Counted from the stretch's first letter, positions 1 to 12,238 are shown. The stretch is DNA of 64,000 nucleotides from Agriotes lineatus (GCA_940337035.1 CALNHX010007591.1:1-64000), one strand, 5' to 3'. A program made the numbers and translations. The notes: a model not told the origin generated them from the letters alone.

Positions 1-1860
1 TTTAATTCTGAGGATTAGAAACAATTTCTTTCTTTATTGTTTTACTTTTCATCTAAATGTTGTTCGTAATAGTCATGGTGGTGCACTAGATTAAAGTACT
101 GTCGTTGTTGGTACAGTATGATCGAAAAGGTTTACCCTCCAGAGGGCTGCGGAATTATTTTGTCAAAAATTTTTGTTGGCAGTCGTGGTAATAAAAGTCA
201 CATTGGCATTTTATATCTGTTAGTTTAAGGGTATATCAGGAATGTCATTTTAACAAATACAAACATTTTCGTTGAATACATAAAAATGTTAGTAACAAAA
301 ACAAATACAGCTGTTCAAAACTACCTATTTTCTGATTTTTCCATACACAGCACCACCCTGTGTTCAGTATTAAACATTCTGTAAAAGGTGAGTGATTCTG
401 TCAAAATTGTACAGGTTATAATATTAAGTACCTTTACTCATCACTGCCAACATACATTAATTTTAAAATTATAAAAAAATCTACATCCCTCGAGAGGTTA
501 AAAGTTTTCGATCATATGGTATAAGGAAGACAATCTGAAGCCATTATCATGCTTCTTTCACAGTCGGTACTAGTGATTTATAAAAAAGGGAGCGATCGTT
601 ATTTAATTATTTAATCTTCAAGATTGCAAAAATAATTTCTTCTTCTTTTTGAACTTTCCTCTTCTTCCTTTCATAAGTGTAGTTTGTCACAAACCACATT
701 AAATTCTTGTATTTTTATCTTGGATATTAAAACACCTCTTTCTTCTTTTTTAAATTCTTCCCCCTACCTCTTAAGAATATTGTTTGTGTCAGTCCTGCTG
801 GTACACCAGACTAAAGTCCTGCATTTGTTGGCATAATGAGGAAAATCTAAAACTATTGTTATTGCTTTTCTATAGCCGATATTATTAATTTATAAAAAAA
901 GGGGGGTCATGATTTAATTATTTAATCTTGATGATTACAGAACAATTAATGTTTTTAATTTTTCTCTACTCATAAATATTATTTGCAACAGTCTTGATGG
1001 TGCATCCGACTAAAATCTTGTAGTTTTTAGTATAATGAGGAACATCTGAGGCTATTGTTATCCTATTTCCTAAGTCGATATTAATAATTTATAAAAGAAG
1101 GGTGATCATAATTTAATTTCTGGAAGATAAAAAACAATGTTTCTCCTCTTTATAGCCTTATTCATACTCTTCTAAATATCGTTTGTAACAGTTATGATGG
1201 TGCATTAGACTAGAGTCTTTTGGATATAATGAAGAATATCTGAAGCGTTGTGTTTCTGTAGTGGATTAATTAAAAAGGGCGTCATCATCATCTAATACTT
1301 TGATCTTGAAGATTACAGAACACATTATTTCTTATAATAATTTTTTGTGGCAGTCCTGAGGTACATGGGACTAATGTCCGGTATTTGTTGGTATAACGAG
1401 GCACGTCTGAAGCTGTTATTATCGTATTTCTACAGTCGGTGTTATTAATTCATCACAAAAAAGGTCTAATTTTTTAATGACGAATATTAAATCTCTTTTT
1501 GCCTTATTCGTCCTTTTCGAAATATTTTTATAATACATATGATGGTGCACCACATCAAAGGACTATAGTTTTTGGTATAAGGAGGAATATATGAAGCCAT
1601 CATTACTCTATTTCCATATTCTATACCAATTAGTTTATAAAGAAGGAATTTAATCTGGCGATTTGTAAAACAAATTTTCTTTTTTTTTTGTCTTCTTTTT
1701 GCTCTTCCAAGTATTTTTAATCGTCGTGATGGTGCGTTAGAGTAATGGTATAATGAATAAGATGTGAAGCTATTGTCATTGTATTTCTGTAGATGAGATT
1801 AGTAATTCATCACGAAAGGACGCCATCATAATCTAATTGTTTAATTATGAAGAGTGATAG
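1..1860. repeat. Degenerate tandem array, period about 190 bp
   Basis: A recurring phrase of the form GATGGTGCAnnnGACTAAAGTC appears near 81, 797, 996, 1196, 1358, 1541 and 1728. It is followed each time by a 'GGTATAATGAGGAA..TCTGAAGC' phrase and then 'TTTATAAAAAAGGG..TCATAATTTAAT'. Successive spacings from 797 onward are about 199, 200, 162, 183 and 187 bp. Part of the unit (data around 515-640) is also present between the first and second phrases. The array runs off the left edge of the window. No coding potential is seen. It behaves like a satellite or an old amplified segment; copies are clearly diverged from each other. Confidence 0.75.
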
Positions 1861-3096
1861 CATTTTTTATCTACTTTTTGTAAATTAAATTTGCTATGGT
1901 ACAATAAGAGTAGTTTTGGCTGAAGGTTGAATGAATAAATAGAATTTGGGAGATCAATGCAATCAATTTGGAAAAGTTAAAAAGAATACGCTGTTTGAAT
2001 TAAGTTCATTAAAAGAAATGTAATTTGAATACAAATTAATATGAAAAGAATAGCTTTTGATTATTCTACAAGGATTTTGAAATTTAGAAAGTAAATTCAA
2101 ATAAAAATATGTTGAAGTAGGTAAGACTCAAATGAATTTAATTAGAATATGGTAGGCAGGCGAATATTTGTTTGGAGTATTAAGAATAACAACTCATAAA
2201 AAAATGTACCTTTTATGATTTTAGGTTTGAATAAAAAGATAGAAATTACCCCATATTTTAATGTGTTAGTTTGTGGAAACATTAGAAAGGGTTTAATAAA
2301 ATCTCCGAGGTGAGAAAATAAGAGAAATATAAAGAAGATGATTATTATTAGTGAAATAGCAGTCATTGAAGGGAATTGGAATGTCGTAAAACTAAATATA
2401 AGAAAGCAGAATTATTAATTAAGAAGAATATCGAATTTGCATGGAAATGGTTTATTTTGGATAATACAATCCACAACTAGTTATATTGGTTTGAATATTG
2501 TCAAGCGCTGGATTCGTTGAAGGCGTTGCTGACGACAGGGGTTGTTGAATTTTGGAGGAAGAAGGATATTAGTTGGAGATCATATGTGATAACTAACTTG
2601 CCGTGAATCTGAGTGAGCAAGGGAGTCTTTGGAAGGTAGCAGTGGCATCAGCGGAGTAGAACGGGGTCTGTGCTGGTAGCGGCTGAGGGTTTGACAAGCT
2701 GACAGTTGTTGTCGATGAGCAGTGCGTCTCAGCGGGACGATTTTGGAGCAGTAAGTGTAGAAGCATTGCAAGGCGGGTCGTAGTTTTGCTCTATCAAAGC
2801 TAAAGTAAATAAAAGACAATTTAAAAAGTGCAAATAAACTCTAAATAAGTAGGTACTTATCGTAGAATATCAGTCAATATAATACAAGTGGCATTGAGCA
2901 GTTGTGACAGTTTATGTCATTGCAAAATTGAAAGTCATTTTTAAAAATAAAATTGAATTAACAAGCAACTAGATAATCGAACTAACCTTGAAAGAGGCTC
3001 AAGGCGCTATTAATTTTAATAAGTAAATTATATTGAAATTCGAACATATAATTCCAGTTAAAAATATTAGAGCAGTCGCTGCAATATATTCAAGTA
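1861..3096. other. AT-rich non-coding DNA with one GC-richer block
   Basis: No gene is supported here. The part around 2490-2800 is richer in G and C than its surroundings and carries a 79-codon minus-strand open frame (2580-2819) with no motif I recognise. It could be a relic of a retroelement or a regulatory block. The rest is plain AT-rich sequence. Confidence 0.4.
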
Positions 3097-3793
3097 AAGG
3101 GTGTTTTTTTAGAGGGATACAACTTTAAATTGAAATAAAACACAGAAAGATGTTTTTAATATCCATGAAATTGGCTTTATTTGAAAGATAATTTTATGAC
3201 AATTATGTCTGAATATGATTTCGGGCATGTGACCGCCGCGATTGGCGTATACATGACGTAATCTGAAGGTCCAATTTTTACACACTCTTTTCGCAGTAAA
3301 TCAGGCTGTATTTCATTTCAGCAATAACGCGTCGAATTTTGGCTTTCAAGTGCTCAATTGTTTCCGGTTTATCGGCATAGACATGCGACTTTACATATCC
3401 TCCAAGAAAATAATCTAATGGCGTCAAATCGCACAAACGAGGTGGCCAGTTAATAGATCCACGAAATGGATTTTTAACTGGCCACCTATTTCGTGCGATT
3501 TGACGCCATTAGTTTATTTTCTTTGAGGATATGTAAAGTCGCATGTCTACGTCGATAAACCAGAAACAATTGAGCACTTGGAAGCCAACATTCGACCCGT
3601 TATTGCCGAAATACAGCCTGATTTACTGCGAAAAGTGTGTGAAAATTGGACCTCCAGATTACGTCATGTACACATATTCAAACATAAATGCCATAAAATT
3701 ATCTTTCAAATAAAGCCAATTTCATGGATATTAAAAACATCTTTCTGTGTTTTATTTCAATTTAAAGTTGTATCCCTCTAAAAAAGCACCCTT
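3097..3793. mobile_element. Palindromic mariner-like element made of two inverted transposase 3' ends
   Basis: The two halves are inverted copies of each other: 'AAGGGTG..AGAGGGATACAAC' at the left end is mirrored by 'GTTGTATCCCTCT..CACCCTT' at the right end, and each end abuts a TA dinucleotide, the usual mariner target duplication. The dyad centre is near 3470. Both arms encode the C-terminal part of a mariner/SETMAR-type DDE transposase. On the minus strand the left arm reads 'CDLTPLDYFLGGYVKSHVYA', then 'IRRVIAE', then the conserved GGHMPEIIF tail. On the plus strand the right arm reads 'NIRPVIAEIQPDLLRKVCENW' in pieces but has lost the GGHMPEIIF segment. Neither arm has the N-terminal DNA-binding domain or the first catalytic aspartate, so the element is non-autonomous. 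Confidence 0.85.
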
Positions 3794-5520
3794 TATATCC
3801 TCCTACTTATTAATGGTCGTATCAGTAATTTTACAAATCCCGGGGATCCTTCTGATTTGTTCTTGAAATTTATCTTGACAGTCTACCATATGATTTCTAG
3901 GCGTTGTCAGGTAAAATCGTTAGCTTAAATTTTGGTCGAGAACGTGAACAGTTTACGGAATATGCACATATTAACGATAACTGCTTTAGGATGCATAGAG
4001 GATTAAAATTCGAAAAATAGATATTAGCAACAACTGTAGGTAGAGTTCACTGTGAGGAATATGAACACATTGTTTATGATTGATTCTTTTTTCGATCAAT
4101 ATTGTGATTGTGGGGGTTATCATGTATGGCTTTGCAATCATAGGAAAAACCAATAGAAAACTGTAAAATAATAGAGCTGTATCTGATCATTTCAGAAGCT
4201 CTCTTAGTTTTTATTAAGAAAAAAGTGAATTTAATTCTTAACTCATTATTTTTGAGATATAAGAATAAAATTTTATTGTTCCACCTCGCATTATTCGATA
4301 CTTACTCTTCTTCCTAAGTATCCATTATTGTTTTTCAAGCACTAACATTGCTTTGGTTGCGTACAGCGTACAGTTATGCATGGACAAACTCGAGCCCCGA
4401 CAATTGAACAATGCTGCCACAGGTTTTCACGTTATCATTCTCCCAAATCTTCTGTCCCTCTAATGATCGATTACCGAAGTCAGACTCGCAAGGCCCGCGT
4501 TAATTTGTTCAGCCATCCGGCTAGGACAACACTGGTCCTAATTTACACGAGCCTTCGATGAGACACTGAAAAAATTGACCTTCTCAACTGAGGAATGAGC
4601 CTTTTTGTGGTCGCCCCAAACGGCCGCCCCTTCGACACTTGTATCCGATGGCTGGTGAAGAGGCCATTGTTTCGCGCGTGGCGTAATAAAATAGGCCTAT
4701 TATTCCGGGTTTTCCTTGTTGTAGCTGGCTGTGGCAAGTGGCAGGGCCAGATTGAAAAGAGTTGTTGGCTGCAAAACACAAATTTGGAACACTGAGGGCC
4801 AACGGAGCGAATCTGAAACTGATGCCCCATAGGGATGTTCGGCGCAGAAATAAGTAACGTATTGTTCGAGGAGGTCAAGGAGGAATCTGCAAAAATAATT
4901 TCCAAGATGGATTTAAGTATCTAGTAATGTCAAAATGTGTAAAAAGGCTGTTAAATAAAGAAATGTATAATGCACCAAAATTGAACATGACAAATTGTAG
5001 CAGCGAAGAATTTTATTACTGTTTAACATATTTTCCTAAATTTTTAATGCTGAAGAATGGTGCCGGCCAAATAAATATTCTATCTTTCGTTTGAGGGGTT
5101 TTAATTCTTCATATTTATATCCGAATCACGAACTGTGTATTTGTATAACTGAAATTAAATATGTTGATGTTGATGGCGCGAAGTTTTCTTCTCTTTCGAC
5201 CCGTTTGCTCTGTAGAGAATGCCCTCGGAATGTGCTTCTCCATCTTTTATTTCCTCTAATGACTATTACATTCTGTATTTAAATTAAATATTCTAATATG
5301 CAACCTTCACAATCGCAATTTCATAATTTTTTGAAAATGTAGTTCTTGATACAGAGAAGCAAAAAAAAATTATCTTTTGCCCGCTTAAGGTTCAGGGATG
5401 AAACTTTCTTAATTTCACCTTGTGATGGCTGCTCCACAGCCTAAACTCAAGTTTAATATTTAGGGATGATTACAGTATTCGGAAATACGATTTTACCAGG
5501 ATTGGAAAATCTTTAAGAGG
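3794..5520. other. Non-coding; GC-richer block at about 4370-4905
   Basis: No gene is recognised. Around 4370-4905 the base composition is more balanced and open frames exist on both strands (for example 4543-4905 minus, 120 codons), but they overlap one another, share no familiar motif and lack splice-flanked structure. This block might be a conserved non-coding element or an old repeat. The sequence either side is AT-rich and unremarkable. Confidence 0.35.
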
Positions 5521-6220
5521 GTATGGGATTTCAACTACAGTTTTACTTCCCTCGCGTATTGTAATCGCGAAATAATCACCTCCCGAAATTTCTTCAGATC
5601 TTCACCTTTTAGGGTCTCTAGGTGATGAAGGAATAGTTTTCTCAAATCTGTCTGTCTGTGTGTCTGTTGCTGGTATAACTAAAAAACGATTTGGTGGAGG
5701 AAAACGATACTTTACATGCCGATTATATGCTTTCCTGGCATGAAACCGAGAAAATTTCGGTAAAATATATATAGGGTCAGCATTAGAAAATAAAATTCTG
5801 CGTGTTTTTTCTTTAACTCAGGAACTACTACTTAAATGAAAGTTTTTACTTTTGACGAAAAAGGACATATTCTGGACCCAACATATACAGGATGAGCACC
5901 TTAAAATATTTTTAAATTTATTTTTGCGCTAACTGAAAAGTAGATAACAGTAATAATTTTCACGTAGCTCAGACTACACTTGACGAAAATGGGACCAATC
6001 AGATACAGGGTAAATGAGTCAAAAAAGGGTAACAGTAAGTTCGTTCTGTTTAATACAGCCGCGCATCGCACATATCCGAGAGGTAAACAGACTGGCGTAG
6101 TTGAAATCTCATCCGCATGCGTTGTAGTTCGAATCCCACCGCTGGTAATGTTTTTTTTTTATTTGCGAAGAAAGTTCTGAGTAAATCTTTTAACAGATTT
6201 TTAAATTTACAAATGCTTAT
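5521..6220 (+). repeat. Interspersed repeat family R1, copy 1 (contains tRNA-like segment)
   Basis: The copy starts in the region of 'ACTTCCCTCGCGTATTGTAATCG'. It runs through a (TCTG)n stretch near 5647, then 'GGTATAACT', 'AGGGTGAGCACC'-like phrases near 5880, a tRNA-like stretch near 6060-6145 with a B-box-like TAGTTCGAATCCCACC, and ends with 'GAAGAAAGTTCTGAGTAAA' near 6165-6185. The same order of phrases recurs at 7620-8065 on this strand, and on the minus strand at 11015-11400, 36525-36910 and 46400-46590. No protein is encoded. The class of this family (MITE, SINE composite or Helitron-like) is not clear to me. Confidence 0.7.
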
Positions 6221-6324
6221 AGATATTTTTAATTTCTTGATGTAATTTGATAAGTTTTCAGGTATTCAAACTAAAATTGACTTTAAGTGTTTAAAAAATA
6301 TATAATTTTCAATTTTTTTTCCAT

Positions 6325-6680
6325 ATCTGGGTAGATGAAGACAGTATTGTAATCGTGAAAAAATCATGTTGCGAGATTTCTTCAAATCTTCACATTTCAA
6401 GGTCTCTACATGACGAAAAACAGGTTTTCATAATTCCGTCTGTCTGTGTGCCTGTTTATTTGTCTGTCTGTCTGTTGCCGGTATAACTCAAAAATTATTT
6501 TTTGGAGGAAGACGATATTTTGCATGCGGATTTAAAAATATATACAGGGTGAGCACATTAAAAGTATAATTGTCTGCCTATTTTTGCTTTAACTCAATAA
6601 CTATTGCTTAAATGAAAGTAAGTGCAAAATATTCTCAGGTATTTACCCTTGATAAAAGAGGCATATTTTGGAGCCAACGT
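6325..6680 (+). repeat. R1 family, partial copy 2 (5' half only)
   Basis: 'CAGTATTGTAATCGTGAAAA..', 'TTCTTCAAATCTTCAC', '(TCTG)n TTGCCGGTATAACTCAAAAA' and 'ACAGGGTGAGCACATTAAAA' repeat the first half of the copy at 5521-6220 in the same order. The tRNA-like half is absent. The two copies lie head to tail. Confidence 0.65.
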
Positions 6681-6904
6681 ACAGCGTATGCTGAAAAGTT
6701 TTCTACAAATGGAGAAGTTTTTTATTATTAATTTCTCAAAAAAAAAAACTTTTACGAAAAGTCCTGGATCAATTCAACTTCAAGAAACAAGTATCACATT
6801 TTAAAAAGATCTGCTAGTATACAGGAAAAATGAAAATATTTATTTTAAGTATACATAATGTAGAATATGTCTTATAATTTCATTTCATTATCTATAACCT
6901 CTTT

Positions 6905-7165
6905 TAAGGTCGGTGTCGAGGACCATTCATAACTCGCGGGAAGTGCAATGGAGGCAATGGGCCGCACGCAACTTACATTATGCTCCCCTGCACCCAAACA
7001 CACAACACACTTAACAATGCTAAACCTACCTTACAACTTACTCAACTAATGAGTTCAAATCCATTGCCCCTCCAAGAAAATTCTCGACTATGGCTAGATT
7101 TGATCCCATGTTCACCTGGTTGCTAAGCAGACTGCTAACCCACTCAACCACCCACGTGGCCCATG
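6905..7165 (-). repeat. tRNA-derived SINE
   Basis: Read on the minus strand from 7165, the sequence begins GGCCACGTGGGTGGTTGAGT, resembling a tRNA 5' half with an A-box-like element. A B-box-like GGGATCAAATCTA follows about 40 bases on. A roughly 180 bp unrelated body follows. This is the usual layout of a tRNA-head SINE. The tRNA-like part would not fold as a functional tRNA without mismatches, so I do not call a tRNA gene. Confidence 0.6.
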
Positions 7166-7479
7166 TCATATAATACTGTTGTAAAATGTATAATTTTATC
7201 AACATGTCTGGTATTAAAAATGTCTGAAGCTTCCTGAAATGTTTCTAGTTATCTCCAACAATTAAAACAATTTCAATTTTATCCTTAACACTCAATTTTA
7301 CCGGCATTTTTTTTAACATTAAGTAAATTACTAAATTCAAACTAACGTTTTTACAAGTCACTGAACAGAGTTTACCTACATAAGATGTTTTCTTTTGTTT
7401 TCGAATTTTTAATGGGAAACCATGTGGCTAAATGGACTAAATTGAGGCAGTTGTACACTGATTTAAGACTTTACTTTCC

Positions 7480-8065
7480 AGTAGCCCTGTATATTAGCGG
7501 ATCTTTTTGAAATGTGTTACTTGATTATTGAAGTCAAATTGATGCAGGACTTTTAGTAAGGAATAATTTTGTTTAGAGAAATCTACAAAAAGAAAGTTCC
7601 CTATTTGTAGAGAAATTTTTAGGACACGCCGTATACAGAGTGAGCACCTGAACAAATAATTTTTTGTTTATTTTAGCTTTAACTGCGAAATAGAAAAAAG
7701 TAATAATGTGCACGTAGCTCATGCTTTTTATTTTGACAAACTGGGTCCCAATAGATCCAGGGTAAATGTTCTAAAAGAGAAAAAAAGGAGGAGCGTTGTG
7801 TTTAATACAGCTGCACGCAGCGATCCGATGGATCCAAGCGTTGAAATAGCCTTCGCGGGCGCTGAAGTTCGAATCCCACCGCCGGTAATGTTATTTTATT
7901 TGAAAAATGATGTAATTCGCATTACCAAGTGTTTCCTTTTATTGTTTTATCGTTATTAGGAACGTTAATGTATTTTTACCTCTAGTTTCTAGATTTTTAA
8001 TATTGTTTAGTGTCACGTCTACTTCCGAAGAAAGTTCTGAGTAAAGCGCTTCACAGATTTTGTAA
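7480..8065 (+). repeat. R1 family, copy 3 (most complete 3' half)
   Basis: From about 7625 the phrases 'CAGAGTGAGCACCTGAA', 'TTTTAGCTTTAACTG', 'CACGTAGCTCATG', 'GGGTCCCAATAGATCCAGGG', 'TTTAATACAGCTGCACGC' and 'GAAGTTCGAATCCCACCG' parallel those of the copy at 5521-6220. Its 3' part ('TAATTCGCATTACCAAGTG', 'TTTAGTGTCACGTCTACTTCC', 'GAAGAAAGTTCTGAGTAAAG') matches the minus-strand copies at 11015-11400 and 46400-46590. The 83-codon frame at 7708-7959 simply reads through it. Confidence 0.7.
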
Positions 8066-9455
8066 TTGCGTGTATTCCTTAAATTTTGGTATGGCACTTT
8101 ATTATACATTTTTGAATGTTCACAATAATTTCTATTTTTACAATCACTGTGGTAATTTTTTAAGCCAAAGTTTCATTTTTTACACCTTAATTCAACCTTT
8201 ACACCAAACACAGCAATTCAAAATTGAACCTTTTTATATGTATTTTAGAGATTTTTGAAAGTGTTCAAAAGTTTATTTGGCAATTTTTAAAAAACTAACA
8301 CGTTTTCTTAGATTAAAGTTATTGCGAAATTTTATAATTCAACATCCTGAAAAAAATTTAAAACTTTCATATATTAAATACTTTGTTATTACTACAACCT
8401 CATTTTTTTAGTTTAGTTTAACATATTCACTTCAAAATATTTGAAATTGATTTCGTTGTCACATAAAAGTGTATTACGGTATTGTCATGGATCCTTACTC
8501 TGAGAATATTTCTGCTTCGTCGTATTGGTTCAAACTTTCAATCGCAGCTTGTAATCGCATGAATTTGAGTTCGAATAACCATTACGATTGTTTTTTAAAA
8601 TTTTAAATGTGTATATTCCAATTGCATATAGCTTCTAATGATATTTTTAGCATGGGAAAAATTTGAGAAATAATAAATTCGCAGGTGCAAGGAACTCGAG
8701 CTCCTTTTTGTGGTCAAATTATCTACTTAAAAGAATTATATTCACTTTAAAACTATATAAAAATACTGCTTAAAGGAAAACTTGCAGTTAATTTGTCAAG
8801 TATACACATACATGCCAACTTTGCTTATTAAAATTTGGGAAAATGTTTTCGTAAACTATTCGGTTTCGATAAACGTGCGGTATAAAATTATTATAGTGAT
8901 TTCCAAGAGGAGAAACATTTTATATTCGCTATTTATTATGCCGAAGCCTCGAAGTATAGATCAGATAGGTACCCAATAAACTTTGCAAATACTTCGATGA
9001 CCTAATCCCATCTTACAGAACCATAATGTCATATTTACGCAATAGGGTTTCTTCGTGTATTTTGCACAGCAATAAATTTCTTTGGAATCAACGTAGTAGT
9101 TAGTTATAAAACCTATCTCAGTTATATCACGCAGACGTGTGGTAACAATTCAGCAAACTATTTTATTTACGGTAACAATTTCACTTCGTCAGTAGTTCTA
9201 ATGTCAGAAAAGCCCACCCGAATTTGTATGTCAGAGAAGTTGCACGTTTTGGTTAGTATAGCAACGCTTCTCCACTGGTATAGTTATTACTGATGCTTTT
9301 TAAGCAGTTAAAAACGTGCACCAAATGGTTATACCTGAACAAATGTATTGTTTATGCGATATGGACCAAATATGTATTTTAAAATAATTTATGACTAAAA
9401 CATAGCGTCCTATAATTTTCTTTGCAAGAAGTGGTCTTGTACATTATAATAGTTA
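8066..9455. other. AT-rich non-coding DNA
   Basis: Nothing recognisable beyond scattered short open frames. A sequence near 9240-9320 (GTTGCACGTTTTGGTTA and, inverted, AACGTGCACC) could be the ends of a small inverted-repeat element, but I could not define its limits. Confidence 0.4.
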
Positions 9456-10190
9456 TTTATGTATCAAGGGCGTAAAACAGGAGCTTTGGCTCGCGGCGTG
9501 AAAGCTACAGCACGAGGTGCGGAGCACCGAAGGCTATAACACGACAATGACCAAAGACGCTGGTTATGCCTGAGGTGCATGCAAAACATAATATGGTACT
9601 TCTTACAATTATTGTAGCTGAATAGTATCTTTGTAAATAGGTATGATTTCCATTAATACGTGTTTGTACATAATAACTAAAATGACGTCAGAGGCCGAAA
9701 GAGATATTTATGCAATAAGGGAGATATGTTTTTTCCTGAGGTTGACAACCGAAGGTAAAAAACATGAATATCGCCAGTGGTGCATACAACATTTTATTTA
9801 CTAGCATATTAGTAAAATTAATATAAAATTTCAAAATGCCATAAGTGTCACATGTCATATTTAAAATAAGACGTTGTTTGTAGTTACATGATTACCATGA
9901 GATTGAAGGAGAAATAATTTGAAAATTCCTAGGGAATTACGAGTAGGTTTTCATATTTTGTATCTATTATGAAAATGAACAATATCATGTTGCTAGTAAA
10001 TAAAAGATATTTATCGCCCAAGGGCAAAAAGACTAGCTTTACGCCTGAAAATGAGGTCTAAAAAACGCCTATTATTGATCGATCGTACATAATAGTATAT
10101 TATGATACTAGTGTATACCTTTAAAGCACGTGCGACGAGTTTAGGAGCACGACGCAAAGCTGAGTGCTTTTAACGTTAATAGTGCTTTAA
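9456..10190. repeat. Probable DNA-transposon relic with internal hairpin
   Basis: Short phrases recur around the edges of this stretch, such as 'CAAGGGCGTAAAACAG' near 9467 and 'CCCAAGGGCAAAAAGACTAGC' in pieces near 10017. 'TATTTATG..AAGGG' phrases and clustered 'GCACGAGGTGCGGAGCACC' motifs also occur. An almost perfect hairpin occupies 9723-9772. This resembles a non-autonomous DNA element or several overlapping ones. Ends and target duplications could not be fixed. Confidence 0.35.
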
Positions 10191-10564
10191 TGGCTCTTAT
10201 ACACGTGTATCATTTTTTCTACGATCGTAACAGAAACATAAAATCTTAGTGCGGTGACCCTTTTCCCGTCACATTGTGTTAGATATTCTAGGTTATGTTG
10301 ACATTCAAATTTACGGCACACCGCCATCAATGGCAACGTGCTAGAAAGACCGAATTCGGGGACTATTATTAAGAGTGCTACAAACGTCACTTTTGACACT
10401 AGAAACTATTGTTGAAAGTTGTTATTTTGACACGATCGTAGAAAAAATACTTTATATTAATATCACTCTAATAGAATATATAATTCGTTGGTTGTTTCGG
10501 TTTCGCCATATGATTTTATATGTACATGCTATTCCTGCATTTCTCACGTATATTCAAAGACAAC

Positions 10565-12000
10565 AAATTAAATGCACAGTATTTTATTTAAACATTAAAT
10601 ACATTTGCTCGGTAGAAATAACAAGTGAAAAGTAAAACGAATATATTTTTTGTAATATAATATATGTTCAGTAAAAATAATAACTACAGAGTAAAAATAT
10701 TCAACGTTCAGTACCAAATATAAATGTTTAGTAAAATAACAGATGTTTGGTAAAACTATAAATGTTTGACAAAAATCGTAGGCGATCAATAAGAAAACGA
10801 TAAGCGCCCAGTAAAATAATCAATGTTCAGTAAAAATGATAAATGTTTAAGACGAATATAGAGTGTTCAGTACAAATAGAAAATGTTTAATTCTAAAATT
10901 ATTCAGGGTCAGTAATAATGTCAATCCTCAATAAAGCAAGGCAATAAATTAAATGCTCAGTATTATTTTAAAATGGTAAGTAACTAGCTTTTGAGCCTAC
11001 CACATATATGGACTTACTCCAATTAAAATAATTTTTGTAATTTTAAAATCGAATCGTAAATAAAAAAGTTACAGAAGAAAGAAAATGTTTCAACGTCTTT
11101 GATAAATAAATCGAGAGTGTTCAAAATTGTGTACAAAATAGGTAAAAATATCTTAACGTTGTTAACAATACTAAACCAGTAAAAGGAAAAGCTGAGTAAT
11201 GCGAATTCTATCAATTTGTAAATAAAAAAGATTGCAGCTGGTGGGATTCGAACCCGTGCTCCTACACGAAATTTGTAGCTAGCCAAAAGCTTTCATCGCT
11301 CACCCACGACTGCTCACCTATTGTACTTGCTTATGGCTGCGTTATAATGGACGTCGTGATGACACAGCTGATCACGGATAAATTGAGCTCGCTTGCTGCC
11401 AATAAAAAAGTGCCAACTGCTTCTATGGTATTAGAATTATTAGAAAATGTTTGTCCCAGTCTCCAATTTCTTGCGGTCATTTCGGCCTTCTTGTTTTGTC
11501 TTTAGGTTCTAAGAATTCAGAATCGCTAGCGTAATATAGAATAACCAAATTTGTGGGCTCTCCTGACTCAACTACTTTCCATTATACTTGAACGAATGCA
11601 AACAGAACTTCTAAAATAGGCATACTTTGAAATTTCTTCATAATTAGTACGCTTTTACTACATCACCTACTTTCATTTGTTGTATTATTGGGATTAATTT
11701 CTGTTATTTTGAGGATTATGCAGCCAGAAAAGTAACACAAAACCTATCCTCAAGTATCCAGCTGCTGTTACTGAACATGTATTATTTTTACCGTGCAAAT
11801 TCAAATAAAATACTGTGCATCTGCAATTTTTTTAATATGTGCTTTAAACTGTACAAAAAATAATAAAATACCGTGCGTGTTTACTGGGCACTTTTAATTT
11901 TGTGATGTGCAATTTACAATCATTTACTAATTAGTTAGTCACTGGACATATACATTTGTTTACTGAATAAAACTGAATTATATACTGAACGTTTTATTAG
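10565..12000. mobile_element. Fold-back element with arms of about 24 bp subterminal repeats
   Basis: The left arm (about 10565-10990) contains roughly a dozen degenerate repeats of AAATGTTCAGTAAAAATNAT spaced about 23-25 bp. The right arm (about 11750-12000) contains the reverse complement, such as TACTGAACATGTATTATTTT. Matching inverted landmarks are AAATGCACAGTATTTTATTT near 10571 against AAATAAAATACTGTGCAT near 11813, and GCGCCCAGTAAAA near 10805 against TTTACTGGGCAC near 11879. The centre (11015-11400) holds an R1 repeat copy on the minus strand. No transposase is seen. Confidence 0.6.
11015..11400 (-). repeat. R1 family, copy 4 with tRNA-Ser-like segment
   Basis: On the minus strand, 11235-11320 reads like a tRNA: a 5' GCAGTCGTGGGTGAGCGA resembling the start of class II (serine/leucine) tRNAs, and a B box GGGTTCGAATCCC. 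The acceptor ends GCAGTCG and CAGCTGC pair at most positions. The adjoining body matches the copies at 7480-8065 and 46400-46590 (for example TTGGTAATGCGAATT-like and AAATATCTTAACGTT-like phrases). It sits inside the fold-back element. Confidence 0.65.
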
Positions 12001-12238
12001 TACCCTATATTCAAATCGATGCAACATTTTAGGAAGTCACTATCTTTTTTCTTTATAAATTTAACATACATGGTGTCCCTAATAATAAGTTTACATCTTA
12101 TTCAGGAGCTGGTGTTTCTATATGCCTGTTCTCAATCTTTACCCATTTGTCCTCAAAATAAGAATTAACATTTAATTTATAAAAAAATTGCAGTTTCGTC
12201 AGAAGGGATGGCACCATTAAATTTCTGTGCTGATAGTT
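12001..12238. other. Short AT-rich spacer
   Basis: Nothing recognisable; included to separate two repeat elements. Confidence 0.4.

Noticed and set aside
4543..4905. 120-codon minus-strand open frame
   Set aside because: Overlapped by other frames on both strands and without motif; more likely chance in a GC-richer block.
11235..11320. Functional minus-strand tRNA-Ser gene
   Set aside because: B box and acceptor stem are good, but the stems have mismatches and the sequence is part of an R1 repeat copy.
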